In this document: piece after piece, positions 7,616-15,974 of the stretch
Numbering within the stretch: position 1 is the stretch's first letter
How the letters are laid out: every line of letters begins with the position of its first letter
NCBI GenBank assembly: GCA_945956935.1
Contig: CAMFJD010000004.1
Coordinates: 36,527 to 100,526 of the forward strand
From: an uncultured Bacillota bacterium
GTDB taxonomy: Bacteria; Bacillota_I; Bacilli_A; Culicoidibacterales; ZOR0006
Direction: 5' to 3'
DNA: 64,000 nt
The notes under the pieces: model-generated
Database searches by the model: none
What the model saw: only the letters and a program-made list of their open reading frames with translations
What the model was told of the DNA's origin: nothing
Position numbers and translations under genes: made by a program

Positions 7616-8900
7616 TTAAATAGCTACATCCTCTACTTTCAGTTGTTCACGGCGTCTTGAATGCACAACCATCGTTGTAATAACAGTCAAAACCCCAACA
7701 CGCCCAGCATACATTAAACAAGTTTCCAATCGTTCCCAATTCACCTGTAATACCCATTGTGAGACCAACTGTCCCCAACCCACTAGTAGCTTCAAACAAT
7801 AACTCCTTAAAACCAATATCAGGTTCCGCAAATAATAAAATCGTAAATCCAATGAATAAAAAAGACATATAAACAAAAGTTGTCGCCAATGCTACTTTTG
7901 CCTTTACTAACGGAATCGATCGTCGAAATAATCTCACTTGATTATCTCCAATGATGAAAGCTCGAATTGCAGCATATGTCGCACTGACAGTCGTTAGTTT
8001 CAATCCACCAGCTGTACCTGAGGGCGCACCACCGATAATCATCAACAAAATCATGATAAAAGCAAAACCTGCTGATACATCTGCCAATGGTACCGTATTA
8101 TATCCAGCAGTAGTTATGGCATTAATATTTTGAAATGTAATTATTAAGATATCTTCAAACCAACCATTCCCTTGGACAAAAGCATCACTCAAAAACACAA
8201 TGATAGTAGAACCGATAATAAATACACTCATTAATGCCAAAATAATTTTTGTTGTAAAAGTAAGTGTCTTTTTTTGACCGCGCAAAAAACTCACCACATC
8301 TGTAGCTACAATAAAACCAAGTGCACCAAGCAAAGCAATGATATTAATCGATACATTTAAGCCTATATCTCCCACATAATTTTCAAAACTATTCGGATAT
8401 AATGAAAAACCAGCCGTACCAAATGTCGATACTGAATGAAAAATCGCACTCCAGACAGGATGGACGCGAGGATCATCTTGAAAAACAAAATAAAGCACTA
8501 CTGCACCTAATGCTTGAACAATTAATGCATAGACACCGATATTAAAGATAAATTGCCGTAAGTTCATTTCTTTTGGCAAAGCGAAAGTTCGTCGTAAAAT
8601 ATTGTCTTGACTCGTACTCATTGATCCCCGCAATGAAATACTGATAAATGCACTAAACGTCATATATCCAATACCACCAAAAAAAACAAGCGTCATCAAT
8701 ACAAACTGTCCGATAAAAGTAAACTTATCAATTGTCAGTGGTGCCAGCCCTGTAGTTGAAATACCCGATACCGCTACAAACAAAGCATCGACAAATGACA
8801 GACCTTCTCCTGATACTTGTGAAAAAGGAAGCATAAAAACAACTGTTCCAAATAAAATATATAGTCCATAGCCAACTAAAATTCGCCACGCTCGATTCAC
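7616..8900 (-). pseudogene. TrkH/KtrB-type potassium transporter subunit with a C-terminal frameshift
   Basis: Membrane subunit of a K+ (or Na+) uptake system of the Trk/Ktr family. The N-terminal 390 residues match the paralog at 10109-11410 along their length, including the selectivity-filter-like stretches STTGLAPL, STFGTAGFS, TTAGYNTV and SGLGTVGL. At about 7714-7728 the frame breaks. The first frame ends in unrelated residues at 7647. The expected C-terminus (LMYAGRVGVLTV ... VEDVAI, parallel to LMYMGRVGVFTV ... YEDVAV in the paralog) continues one base out of frame and stops at 7616. About three residues between GTIG and LMY also seem missing, which suggests a real deletion of about 11 bases. 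The start is GTG 8900 with GAGG 9 bases upstream. Either a decaying copy or a sequence error. Confidence 0.8.
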
Positions 8901-9028
8901 TTACAATCACCTCTTTACTTTACTTCTATTACCTGATTGAAACAAAAAAAGCATGAAAAAGCTAGTGTTTTATTGTGATTCACAATCATTTATTTTTTTA
9001 TACAGTATTTATTCATATACATGCAAAC

Positions 9029-9052
9029 AAAAAAGGGAGGTATCCCTTTTTT
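9029..9052 (-). terminator. Terminator of the nitroreductase gene
   Basis: AAAAAAGGGA and TCCCTTTTTT pair around a 4-base loop immediately after the stop at 9061. It is symmetrical and could act in both directions. Confidence 0.85.
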
Positions 9053-9060
9053 AACTCACA

Positions 9061-9723
9061 CTATTCCCCATCTACATATTCAATCACTTTTGTTATTGGC
9101 AGACGTGATTTCGGTAAATTTTTATTAAAATCATGCTTTTCGTGATAACCAACTGCTACAACAACTGATGTTGTAAAACCTTTATCTCTCAGCGAAAATT
9201 CCTCATCTATTACCTTCAAGTTCACTCCTTCCATCGCAATGGCATCTAAGCCTAGTGTCGCTACACCTAATAAAAATTGACCAAGATTCAAATACACTTG
9301 CTTCTCTGCCCAATGTTGATAGTCTTTATGATCTAATTTATGCATATTCGCAAATAGCTCACGAACAGCTCGTGTCTGCTCTTTTGTTTCTGCTTGTATA
9401 AATCGCCCATCACTCGCTTCTTGATTCAGTACATCCTCTAAATGCATTCGAGTTGGATCAATTTGTGTAGCGAAAACAATAACTGCACTCGCATTCAATA
9501 TTTTTGATTCATTAAATGCATAAAAATCTTGTGCTCCTTTGGCTACGCGCTTTTTCCCTTCATCGGTTGTTGTGATTAAAAAATGCCATGGTTGAATATT
9601 AGTTGATGACGGGGACTTCTGTAACAATTGTTCGATTACTTGTAATTGTCCTTTGTCTAACTTTTTGCTCTGATCGAATTGTTTTGTTGAATACCTATTC
9701 TCTAATACTTTCAAAATATCCAT
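9061..9723 (-). CDS. Oxygen-insensitive NAD(P)H nitroreductase, NfsB-like flavoprotein
   Basis: FMN-dependent reductase of nitroaromatics, quinones or dihydropteridine. At 220 residues it matches E. coli NfsB closely: start MDILKVLENRYSTKQFD, FMN-binding RYSTK, SPSSTNIQPWHF, NASAVIVFATQ, KQVYLNLGQFLLGVATLGLDA and the ending NLPKSRLP. GGAGG lies 9 bases before the ATG. It is flanked by its own promoter (9763-9791) and terminator, so it is monocistronic. The physiological substrate is not shown by context. Confidence 0.93.
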   Translation of the reverse strand: MDILKVLENRYSTKQFDQSKKLDKGQLQVIEQLLQKSPSSTNIQPWHFLITTTDEGKKRVAKGAQDFYAFNESKILNASAVIVFATQIDPTRMHLEDVLNQEASDGRFIQAETKEQTRAVRELFANMHKLDHKDYQHWAEKQVYLNLGQFLLGVATLGLDAIAMEGVNLKVIDEEFSLRDKGFTTSVVVAVGYHEKHDFNKNLPKSRLPITKVIEYVDGE

Positions 9724-9762
9724 TTTATCTCTCCTCCTCGTATCTTTTTATCTACTATCCTT

Positions 9763-9791
9763 ACTATATATTGAATTTTTCAACAAAGCAA
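9763..9791 (-). promoter_or_regulatory. Nitroreductase promoter with an inverted repeat in the spacer
   Basis: On the minus strand TTGCTT (9791-9786), a 17-base spacer and TATAGT (9768-9763). The spacer contains the inverted repeat TTGAA-AAA-TTCAA, a possible operator for a redox or MarR-like regulator (inference). Confidence 0.55.
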
Positions 9792-10007
9792 TTACAGACA
9801 TTTTCGACCGTATATCCATATTTTCACTCTTACACACATTTCCTAATTATCTACATTATTTTGAAATACGCTAATTTCTGTAAACCAAATAGCAATTTTC
9901 AAAAAATTAATCTCTATTGCGCAGAAATGTATACAAGAGATTCCAACTCAAACGTATACTATTATTCTTTTCATTTAATAGTTATTGAAATCAAAAGTAG
10001 CACAATA

Positions 10008-10031
10008 AAAAAAAGAGCGCATGCGCTCTCT
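10008..10031 (-). terminator. Terminator downstream of the second trkH
   Basis: AAAGAGC and GCTCTCTT flank GCATGC. The minus-strand reading ends in a long T run. It lies about 75 bases beyond the trkH stop. Confidence 0.75.
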
Positions 10032-10108
10032 TTTCTATATATTATCCTTTTTAGCTTTCAATAATTAAAATATCAGTTTTTTTACCATTATGTTTACACG
10101 TCTATATT

Positions 10109-11410
10109 TTAAACAGCAACATCTTCATATGTTGAACGGCGATTTTCACGCTGACGACTGCGTACAACAATTACTGTCGCAACTGTAAATACTCCAACAC
10201 GTCCCATATACATCAGCACAATAAGTACAAGTTTTGCTAAACTACTTAAATCGGCTGTAATTCCTGCTGACATCCCTGTTGTTCCTAACGCACTAGCAGC
10301 TTCAAACATTAAATACAATGGATTCATATCCGGCTCAATAAAAAACATCAGTAAGATCCCAATTGCCAAACTTCCGACATAAATCACAAAATTTGAAAAA
10401 GCTTGTTGTACACGCGTATCTGGAATTGAACGTCCCATTAACAGTGCTTGCTTACTCCCTTTCGCAAATGAACGAACAGCAGCAAAAATAGCGCTCACCG
10501 TCGTTATTTTAATCCCACCAGCAGTCCCTGAAGGTGCTCCACCGATTGTTAGAATAATCATAAGGACCATCAAAAACCCAATTGACACATTCGATAAATT
10601 AATTGTTGAGAACCCCGATGTTGTCATCGCATTTGTATTCTCAAACATAATTACCATAATTGTTTGCCACCATGTATCCCCAATCTGATAGTCACCAAAT
10701 AAGAAGACAAGTGCGGTTGATATAAAGAGGATACCAAATGTCATAATTAAAATAATCTTCGTTGTAAACGTAATTGTCTTTCGCTGTCCACGAATCACAC
10801 TAGCAATATCAGTTGCGACAATAAATCCAAGAGATCCGAAAATAGCAACAACAATGGTAATCACATTAAATGCTGTATTTAAAACATATGATTCCACACC
10901 ATTTGGGTAAATTGAAAATCCAGCTGTTGTAAAAATTGAAATTGAATGAAATAAGGCACTGAACGCTGGATTCGCTCGAGAATCACCTTGAAAAACGAAA
11001 AATAATGCTAATGCACCTAGCAACTGTACTGTTAATGCATAAATACCAGTACTAAAAATAAATTGTTTAACATTCATCTCTTTTGGTAATGCGAACGCTG
11101 ATTTTAAAACACCATGCTGCTGTGTACTCATTGTTCCATGAATCGTCAATGTAATAAAAGCACTGAACGTCATATATCCAAGTCCACCAACAAATAGCAT
11201 GATCATCAATCCTATTTGACCAACGAGCGAAAAATCAGCAGCCGAAACTGGTGTTAATCCTGTCGTTGAAATCGCTGATGCTGAAACAAATAATGCATCG
11301 ATAAATGGAAGCCCAACTCCCGATTTATGAGCAATTGGTAACATTAAAAATAATGCTCCACCTAACATATATAAAGCATAACCTAATAAAATACGCCCTA
11401 AATTCTTCAC
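10109..11410 (-). CDS. TrkH/KtrB-type potassium transporter membrane subunit (intact copy)
   Basis: The 433-residue protein has about eight to ten hydrophobic segments in the four-fold M-P-M arrangement of the superfamily. Pore-loop stretches are STTGLTPV, ITTAGFSIY, TTSGFSTI and ALGTTGMSAG, and the C-terminus LMYMGRVGVFTV is complete. The start is GTG 11410 with GGAAGG upstream. It begins 31 bases after the LCP gene with no terminator between, so both are probably co-transcribed. No KtrA/TrkA regulatory subunit is encoded in the window, so the partner must lie elsewhere. It is a clear paralog of the frameshifted gene at 7616-8900. Confidence 0.9.
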   Translation of the reverse strand: MKNLGRILLGYALYMLGGALFLMLPIAHKSGVGLPFIDALFVSASAISTTGLTPVSAADFSLVGQIGLMIMLFVGGLGYMTFSAFITLTIHGTMSTQQHGVLKSAFALPKEMNVKQFIFSTGIYALTVQLLGALALFFVFQGDSRANPAFSALFHSISIFTTAGFSIYPNGVESYVLNTAFNVITIVVAIFGSLGFIVATDIASVIRGQRKTITFTTKIILIMTFGILFISTALVFLFGDYQIGDTWWQTIMVIMFENTNAMTTSGFSTINLSNVSIGFLMVLMIILTIGGAPSGTAGGIKITTVSAIFAAVRSFAKGSKQALLMGRSIPDTRVQQAFSNFVIYVGSLAIGILLMFFIEPDMNPLYLMFEAASALGTTGMSAGITADLSSLAKLVLIVLMYMGRVGVFTVATVIVVRSRQRENRRSTYEDVAV

Positions 11411-11441
11411 TTCTTATTTCCTTCCTTCGTGTGTATCACTA

Positions 11442-12503
11442 CTACAATGCCGCCTTCGCTTCTTCAACACTTTCTTGATTCGGTAACATATACCAAATAC
11501 CATCCATCATATCTCCATCGCCTTCAATTTGCATCGATTGAATTTGTGGTTGAACGATAAACCAAGGAGCCATTAGTAATAATTTTGTTATTGGTACGTT
11601 TGTATCAATCATTTCATTCACTGCACCAATTAAAGCTGGAATTTTTGTGAATAAATTGCTTGGCTTCATAACTTCTTTCGCAGCAGCAGTTAGCAGTTGC
11701 CGCTGACGTACTTGCCGCATCTCATCACCATCTGTTTTACGATGCCTTGCATAAGCGAGTGCCTCTTCACCATTCAATGTTTTCGTTTCACCATCTGTAA
11801 AACAATACGCATCTGGTTGATCTTGACTATCTTGCTCACAAAATGTTCCTTGCACGGTAACTGGTACGCCACCTAAAACATCAAAAATTTTAACAACACC
11901 TTCGAAATTCGTTTTGACATAGTAGGGTGTTTGAATATCCAAAAATTGTCCAACCGTATCTAATGTACAATTTGTTCCACCATACGCATGGGCATGATTA
12001 ATTTTATCAGATTCATTTTGGAGACATGTAATAGGTGTATATGTATCTCTTGGAATTGATACGAGTGTTGCTGTCCTTTTTAATGGTTCTAATCCAATAA
12101 CCATTAATGAATCTGTTCGACCCGCTTCTTCTTCACGTGTTTGTGACGTATCTAACCCCATCACCACAATCTCCATACCACCAATATTCAATGTCATCAT
12201 CACAACTAAAACGACTAGTAATAATGCCACGATACGTTTCCATTTCAAACGTTTTTTTCGTCTTTTCGGTTGTTTGACAGCTGAATTTGTTGATGATTTT
12301 TTTAACTTTTTCCGCTTCCGCTTCTTCTTACTGCTCTTTCTCGTTGCTGGTGCCATTGTTTTTTTTGATGTTACCACTTGCTGTGGTGTTTGTGATTGTT
12401 GAGCTCGCTGTGCGTGTGGATCAACAATATCATATAAGTGTAGTTGTGATGGATCAATTGGTTGTCCATTTTCATCAACATAAATTATTTTCTGTCCACT
12501 CAT
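11442..12503 (-). CDS. LytR-CpsA-Psr (LCP) family cell-wall glycopolymer ligase
   Basis: LCP enzymes transfer teichoic acid, capsule or other glycopolymer precursors from a lipid carrier to peptidoglycan, outside the membrane. The 353-residue protein has a cytoplasmic N-terminus of about 85 residues, very rich in Lys/Arg, and one membrane segment (IVALLLVVLVVMMTLNIGG). The LCP domain follows, with DSLMVIGLEPLKRTATLVSIPRDTY, the HAHAYGG motif and EALAYARHRKTDGDEMRQVRQRQLL. The Asp and Arg residues for pyrophosphate and Mg2+ binding are in these motifs. An upstream ATG at 12521 overlaps the Shine-Dalgarno region; AAGGAG 6 bases before 12503 fixes the start. Its polymer substrate is unknown. Confidence 0.9.
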   Translation of the reverse strand: MSGQKIIYVDENGQPIDPSQLHLYDIVDPHAQRAQQSQTPQQVVTSKKTMAPATRKSSKKKRKRKKLKKSSTNSAVKQPKRRKKRLKWKRIVALLLVVLVVMMTLNIGGMEIVVMGLDTSQTREEEAGRTDSLMVIGLEPLKRTATLVSIPRDTYTPITCLQNESDKINHAHAYGGTNCTLDTVGQFLDIQTPYYVKTNFEGVVKIFDVLGGVPVTVQGTFCEQDSQDQPDAYCFTDGETKTLNGEEALAYARHRKTDGDEMRQVRQRQLLTAAAKEVMKPSNLFTKIPALIGAVNEMIDTNVPITKLLLMAPWFIVQPQIQSMQIEGDGDMMDGIWYMLPNQESVEEAKAAL

Positions 12504-12620
12504 CGTAAACTCCTTTTTCATTCCCTCATTTTTACATATGTATCAATATTATACTCCTTTAATCAAAAAAATTCAGTCTTTTTCGTCACGATTCACGTTA
12601 AAAATACTTTTTTAACAAAG

Positions 12621-12646
12621 AAAAAAACACTAAAAAATTTTTAGTG
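12621..12646 (-). terminator. Terminator of the tRNA-Phe/tRNA-Gly transcript
   Basis: CACTAAAAA and TTTTTAGTG form the stem; the minus-strand reading then runs into seven Ts. It lies about 20 bases past the tRNA-Gly 3' end. Confidence 0.8.
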
Positions 12647-12665
12647 CTCTGTTTAAATTTATTCA

Positions 12666-12739
12666 TGGAGCGGGTGATGAGAATCGAACTCACGCTAAAA
12701 GCTTGGAAGGCTCTTGTTCTACCATTAAACTACACCCGC
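12666..12739 (-). tRNA. tRNA-Gly (anticodon UCC)
   Basis: The 74-base gene folds as a cloverleaf: acceptor GCGGGTG with CACCCGC, D-arm GTAGTTTAATGGTAGAAC, anticodon loop CTTCCAA (UCC), T-arm GTGAGTTCGATTCTCAT, discriminator U and an encoded CCA. It is the second gene of a two-tRNA transcript. Confidence 0.96.
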
Positions 12740-12742
12740 AAA

Positions 12743-12818
12743 TGGTGGCTTTGGACGGAATCGAACCGCCGACACAGGGATTTTCAGTCCCTTGCTCTAC
12801 CGACTGAGCTACAAAGCC
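12743..12818 (-). tRNA. tRNA-Phe (anticodon GAA)
   Basis: The 76-base gene folds as a cloverleaf: acceptor GGCTTTG with CAAAGCC, D-arm TAGCTCAGTCGGTAGAGC, anticodon loop CTGAAAA (GAA), T-loop GTTCGATTC, discriminator A and an encoded CCA. Three bases separate it from tRNA-Gly. Confidence 0.97.
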
Positions 12819-12842
12819 ATAAAAATATTACTACCATCGTTA

Positions 12843-12871
12843 ATTTTAAATTGTTATCTACATTTTGTCAA
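12843..12871 (-). promoter_or_regulatory. Promoter of the tRNA-Phe/tRNA-Gly operon
   Basis: On the minus strand a consensus TTGACA (12871-12866) is followed after 17 bases by TAAAAT (12848-12843), placing transcription start close to the tRNA-Phe 5' end. Confidence 0.85.
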
Positions 12872-12925
12872 TAATTCTTTGTATTTTCCACCTCAAAAGT
12901 GTGGTTTCCTTACAGCGATAAATAG

Positions 12926-12957
12926 TAAAAAGCAACGTACTTACAGCACATTGCTTT
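12926..12957 (-). terminator. Terminator of the type IV pilus operon
   Basis: AAAGCAATGT and ACGTTGCTTTT pair (one G-U) with a loop of about 9 bases, just past the pilD stop at 12962. Confidence 0.75.
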
Positions 12958-12961
12958 CTGC

Positions 12962-13729
12962 TTAAAATAATCCCCAATACCAAGTTAGTAATGCTTCACC
13001 AACATAAAAACAAATAAGTGCTGCTATTGCAATAAATGGACCAAATGGAATAATTGCTCCTTGTTTTACTCGCGTCGATGTCGCTCCAATTAAGCCAAGT
13101 ACCGCCGCGATAAATAGTGACACCAATACTTGTTGCCAACCAATCACATATCCAATAACTGCGTATAACTTAATATCTCCTCCACCGAGGGCATCTTGTT
13201 TATAATACAGACGGCCAAGTGTGCCAACAATATATAGTAAACCAAATCCGACAACTGCTCCAATTAAGCCCTGAACAATTGAAAATCCTTGAACAAAATA
13301 ACTCGTAATCACAAGTAGAATTCCAAAAAATAATAAAATTTTATCTGGAATAATTTGTTCATAGATATCTGTTACTGTGACGATAAAGAGCATTGCTGAA
13401 AATAACCACGCCCAAATAATTGAGCCATCTAAAAAACCATTATAACCATATACAATAACTGGCAGTACAAATAATACTCCCATAAGCAATTCCGATAACC
13501 AATAAATAATCGGAATTTTCGCTTGACAATGGCGACATTTCCCCCGCAATACTATATACGAAAAGATTGGTGCTAAGTCAAATGCGCTTAATTGTGTGTC
13601 ACATTCAGGACATGCCGAACGACCTTTGATAAAGTCGAGCCCTTTAACAGAGCGATATCCAACGACATGAAAAAACGAACCAAACACAGCACCAATATAA
13701 AAAATGAAAATATAACCAATCCACTCCAC
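12962..13729 (-). CDS. pilD: Prepilin leader peptidase / N-methyltransferase
   Basis: Integral-membrane aspartyl protease that cuts the class III leader of type IV prepilins after Gly and N-methylates the new N-terminus. The 255-residue protein keeps the bacterial PilD/ComC layout: N-terminal GAVFGSFFHVVGYR, the zinc cysteines CPEC and CRHC of the methyltransferase part, and catalytic aspartates in TVTDIYEQIIPD and ALGGGDIKL, within about seven to eight membrane segments. The start is GTG 13729 with GGAGG 8 bases upstream. It closes the pil operon, after a terminator that separates it from the major pilin genes. That would lower its level relative to structural genes unless there is readthrough. 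Confidence 0.94.
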   Translation of the reverse strand: MEWIGYIFIFYIGAVFGSFFHVVGYRSVKGLDFIKGRSACPECDTQLSAFDLAPIFSYIVLRGKCRHCQAKIPIIYWLSELLMGVLFVLPVIVYGYNGFLDGSIIWAWLFSAMLFIVTVTDIYEQIIPDKILLFFGILLVITSYFVQGFSIVQGLIGAVVGFGLLYIVGTLGRLYYKQDALGGGDIKLYAVIGYVIGWQQVLVSLFIAAVLGLIGATSTRVKQGAIIPFGPFIAIAALICFYVGEALLTWYWGLF

Positions 13730-13809
13730 GCTTCTGTCCTCCTGCTTTCATCTCTTTCATTCTATCATATTCAACTTTTAATTAAAAAGCCTTCTTTGTT
13801 CATACAATA

Positions 13810-13830
13810 AAAAAAACCCGAAGGGTTTTT
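13810..13830 (-). terminator. Terminator between the major pilin genes and pilD
   Basis: AAAAAACCC and GGGTTTTTT pair around a 3-base loop, abutting the pilin stop codon, with a T run on the minus strand. Probably a partial terminator inside the pil locus. Confidence 0.7.
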
Positions 13831-14316
13831 TTATTCTTTGCCAGATTCGTCTTCAACAAAATTTGCACGTACAACTATATCACGAGTCCATTTCATTGCA
13901 TCTTTTTCCTCGCCACTCAATTTATATGTTTTATCACCCGTTCCTGTTAATACTGTTTCATACTTTAAGTTTCCACCAGTATTTGTTACAGTTACTGTTG
14001 CTTGTGATCCACTGCCAGTATAACCTGGGTCTAAATTTTCAATATAGCTCTTTCCAGCAATAACATTCGTAGTATCTGTAGCTACATTGAAGTCAATAAG
14101 ACAAGAGCTAGAGCATTTATCTGCATTTTGTGATGCCACTAATCGTGCTGATTCTTGTAAATTTTGTCCAATCGCAATATATGCATCTTTTCGTGTATTT
14201 TCGATTAAATTACCAATTGCTGGAATTGAAATCGCTGCGATAATCCCTACGATTACCATAACTGCTAATAATTCTACTAATGTGATACCTTTTTGATTTT
14301 TTATCGTTTGAAACAT
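13831..14316 (-). CDS. Type IV major-pilin-like prepilin, copy 1
   Basis: The 161-residue prepilin has a short basic leader ending in QKG, then ITLVELLAVMVIVGIIAAISIP with the conserved Glu at +5, and a globular domain with a CSSSC disulfide pair. After processing by PilD it would polymerise through its hydrophobic helix. The ATG at 14322 is only 3 bases from GGAG. The ATG at 14316 is 9 bases away and matches the start of copy 2, so I prefer it. Its first 65 residues are nearly identical to copy 2 (14358-14843), while the C-terminal halves diverge. Either copy could be the main subunit. Confidence 0.9.
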   Translation of the reverse strand: MFQTIKNQKGITLVELLAVMVIVGIIAAISIPAIGNLIENTRKDAYIAIGQNLQESARLVASQNADKCSSSCLIDFNVATDTTNVIAGKSYIENLDPGYTGSGSQATVTVTNTGGNLKYETVLTGTGDKTYKLSGEEKDAMKWTRDIVVRANFVEDESGKE

Positions 14317-14357
14317 CTTCATTTACTCCTTTATTCTCTTTTTAAATACATTGCTGA

Positions 14358-14843
14358 TTATTTTGCACGCACAACATATTCTCTTGTCCACGTCATTACG
14401 TCTAGTGGATTATTCAAAGGATTTCCAACTACATTATCTGGTTTTAATTTGTACACTTTATCATTTGTAGCTTCACCTGTTAGTGTTGTTTCATATGTTA
14501 CGCTACCACCTGTATTTTTTACAACTACTTGTGCTACCGTATATCCTGAATCAATATTTTCAATATTAGCTGATCCATCAATTTGATTATCAGCTAGCGT
14601 TGATGGTACTGATGCGAAGTACACCGTACATTCTGTTGAACATTTATCTGCATTTTGTGATGCCACTAATCGTGCCGCTTCTTGTAAATTTTTTCCTGTT
14701 GCAATATATGCATCTTTTCGTGTATTTTCAATTAAGTTTCCAATTGCTGGAATTGATATTGCTGCGATAATCCCTACGATTACCATAACTGCTAATAATT
14801 CTACTAATGTAATACCTTTTTGATTTTTCAATGTTTTGAACAC
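14358..14843 (-). CDS. Type IV major-pilin-like prepilin, copy 2
   Basis: A 161-residue prepilin whose leader and helix (MFKTLKNQKG then ITLVELLAVMVIVGIIAAISIP) match copy 1. It has a CSTEC cysteine pair, and the distal parts carry parallel motifs in both copies (NIENIDSGYT, VVKNTGGSVTYETTLTG, MTWTREYVVRA). The start is GTG 14843 with GGAGG 8 bases upstream. Its own promoter (14869-14897) lies directly upstream, which would allow pilins to be made in excess over assembly proteins. Tandem duplicated major pilins are known in other Gram-positive pil loci (Streptococcus sanguinis PilE1/PilE2). Confidence 0.9.
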   Translation of the reverse strand: MFKTLKNQKGITLVELLAVMVIVGIIAAISIPAIGNLIENTRKDAYIATGKNLQEAARLVASQNADKCSTECTVYFASVPSTLADNQIDGSANIENIDSGYTVAQVVVKNTGGSVTYETTLTGEATNDKVYKLKPDNVVGNPLNNPLDVMTWTREYVVRAK

Positions 14844-14868
14844 TTGATATTCCTCCAGTTAATTTCAT

Positions 14869-14897
14869 TTTATAATCATTTTTTTATTACAATTCAA
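14869..14897 (-). promoter_or_regulatory. Internal promoter for the pilin genes
   Basis: On the minus strand TTGAAT (14897-14892), a 17-base spacer and TATAAA (14874-14869) precede the GGAGG of pilin copy 2 by about 20 bases. Confidence 0.65.
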
Positions 14898-14936
14898 ATG
14901 ATTAAATTGTAAAAATAAATTCCGTTTATTATTACC

Positions 14937-15959
14937 TTATTCTAATGATTGTACTTGTTGTGGTGTTATTTTCCCCTGCATTAAGAGATCATGCAAACTC
15001 ATCTGCATTGTTTTCATCCCAAATTCTCGCCCTGTTTGAATCATACTATCAATTTGATGAACTTTTTCAGAACGAATAAGATTACTAATTGCTGATGTAC
15101 ATACCATGATTTCAAAAGCAGCTTCTCGCCCTGATTGCATGTGCGATTTTAATAATCGCTGTGAAACAACTGCTACTAATGAATTTGCTAATTGCGTACG
15201 AACTTGTTGCTGCTGAGCCGCTGGAAACACATCAATAATCCGCTCAATTGTTGATGCTGCTGATGACGTATGCAGTGTTGCAAACACAAGGTGACCAGTT
15301 TCTGCAGCGGTTAAAGCAATTTGTATCGTCTCAAGGTCTCGCATCTCTCCGATCATAATAACATCAGGATCTTGACGCAAGGCAACTTTGAGCCCTTTCG
15401 CAAAGTCACCTACATCCTTCCCAACTTCTCGTTGGTTTACAAGAGATTGTTTATGTTCATGATAAAATTCTACAGGATCCTCAAGTGTAATAATATGTTT
15501 ATGCATCGTTTCGTTAATTTCATTTACCATTGCTGCCAATGTTGTTGACTTTCCAGATCCTGTTGGTCCAGTCACTAAAATTAGACCTCGCTGTTTTTGT
15601 GATAATGTTCTAAGTATTTCTGGTAATTGTAATTGTTGAAATGTTGGAATATGTTGTGCGATTGGACGAATCGCAATCGCAACTGTTTTTTTCTGGTAGT
15701 ATGCATTCACACGTAAGCGAGATACATTTTTTATCTCATAAGCAAAGTCCAATTGCTGTTCTTTTTCAAATTGCACTACTTGTTCTTTATTCAACATTTC
15801 ATATACTAAACGCTTTGTATCTTCACTCGTTAACACAGGGAATCCAAGGGGTAATAATTCTCCCTGTATACGTGCCATCGGCGGTCTATCTACACTAATA
15901 TGAACATCTGATGCTCGATGTTGTAATGCTTCTTGTAAAATACGGTCAATTGTTATCAT
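14937..15959 (-). CDS. pilT: Type IV pilus retraction ATPase
   Basis: Hexameric cytoplasmic ATPase that depolymerises the pilus, powering twitching and DNA uptake. The 340 residues carry the PilT N-terminal start (ITIDRILQEALQHRASDVHIS), Walker A GPTGSGKSTT, the Asp box EDPVEFYH, Walker B DPDVIMIGEMRD, the His box GHLVFATLHTSSA, and a C-terminal AFEIMV motif close to the AIRNLIRE element of PilT. GAGG lies 8 bases before the ATG. PilT beside a dedicated PilB indicates a retractable pilus rather than a simple competence pseudopilus. Confidence 0.95.
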   Translation of the reverse strand: MITIDRILQEALQHRASDVHISVDRPPMARIQGELLPLGFPVLTSEDTKRLVYEMLNKEQVVQFEKEQQLDFAYEIKNVSRLRVNAYYQKKTVAIAIRPIAQHIPTFQQLQLPEILRTLSQKQRGLILVTGPTGSGKSTTLAAMVNEINETMHKHIITLEDPVEFYHEHKQSLVNQREVGKDVGDFAKGLKVALRQDPDVIMIGEMRDLETIQIALTAAETGHLVFATLHTSSAASTIERIIDVFPAAQQQQVRTQLANSLVAVVSQRLLKSHMQSGREAAFEIMVCTSAISNLIRSEKVHQIDSMIQTGREFGMKTMQMSLHDLLMQGKITPQQVQSLE

Positions 15960-15974
15960 AAAATAATCCTCTTT

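Larger units (their letters stand above)
9724..10108. other. 385-base intergenic region between nitroreductase and trkH
   Basis: This AT-rich stretch holds the nitroreductase promoter (9763-9791) and the minus-strand terminator of the second trkH (10008-10031). The rest, about 9792-10004, shows no supported coding region, no RNA-gene fold and no repeat that I can recognise. Confidence 0.6.

Noticed and set aside
7714..7728. Programmed frameshifting in the first trkH copy
   Set aside because: No slippery heptamer is visible and residues also seem deleted, so mutation or sequence error is more likely.
7616..7876. A separate 86-residue minus-strand gene
   Set aside because: Its second half is the missing C-terminus of the adjacent trkH; it is the product of the frameshift, not an independent gene.
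9603..10064. A 153-codon plus-strand open frame over the nitroreductase 5' end and the intergenic region
   Set aside because: It overlaps a well-supported gene, has no ribosome-binding site and its composition looks like random AT-rich DNA.
14323..15900. Short plus-strand frames inside the pilin and pilT genes
   Set aside because: Antisense shadows without ribosome-binding sites or recognisable motifs.
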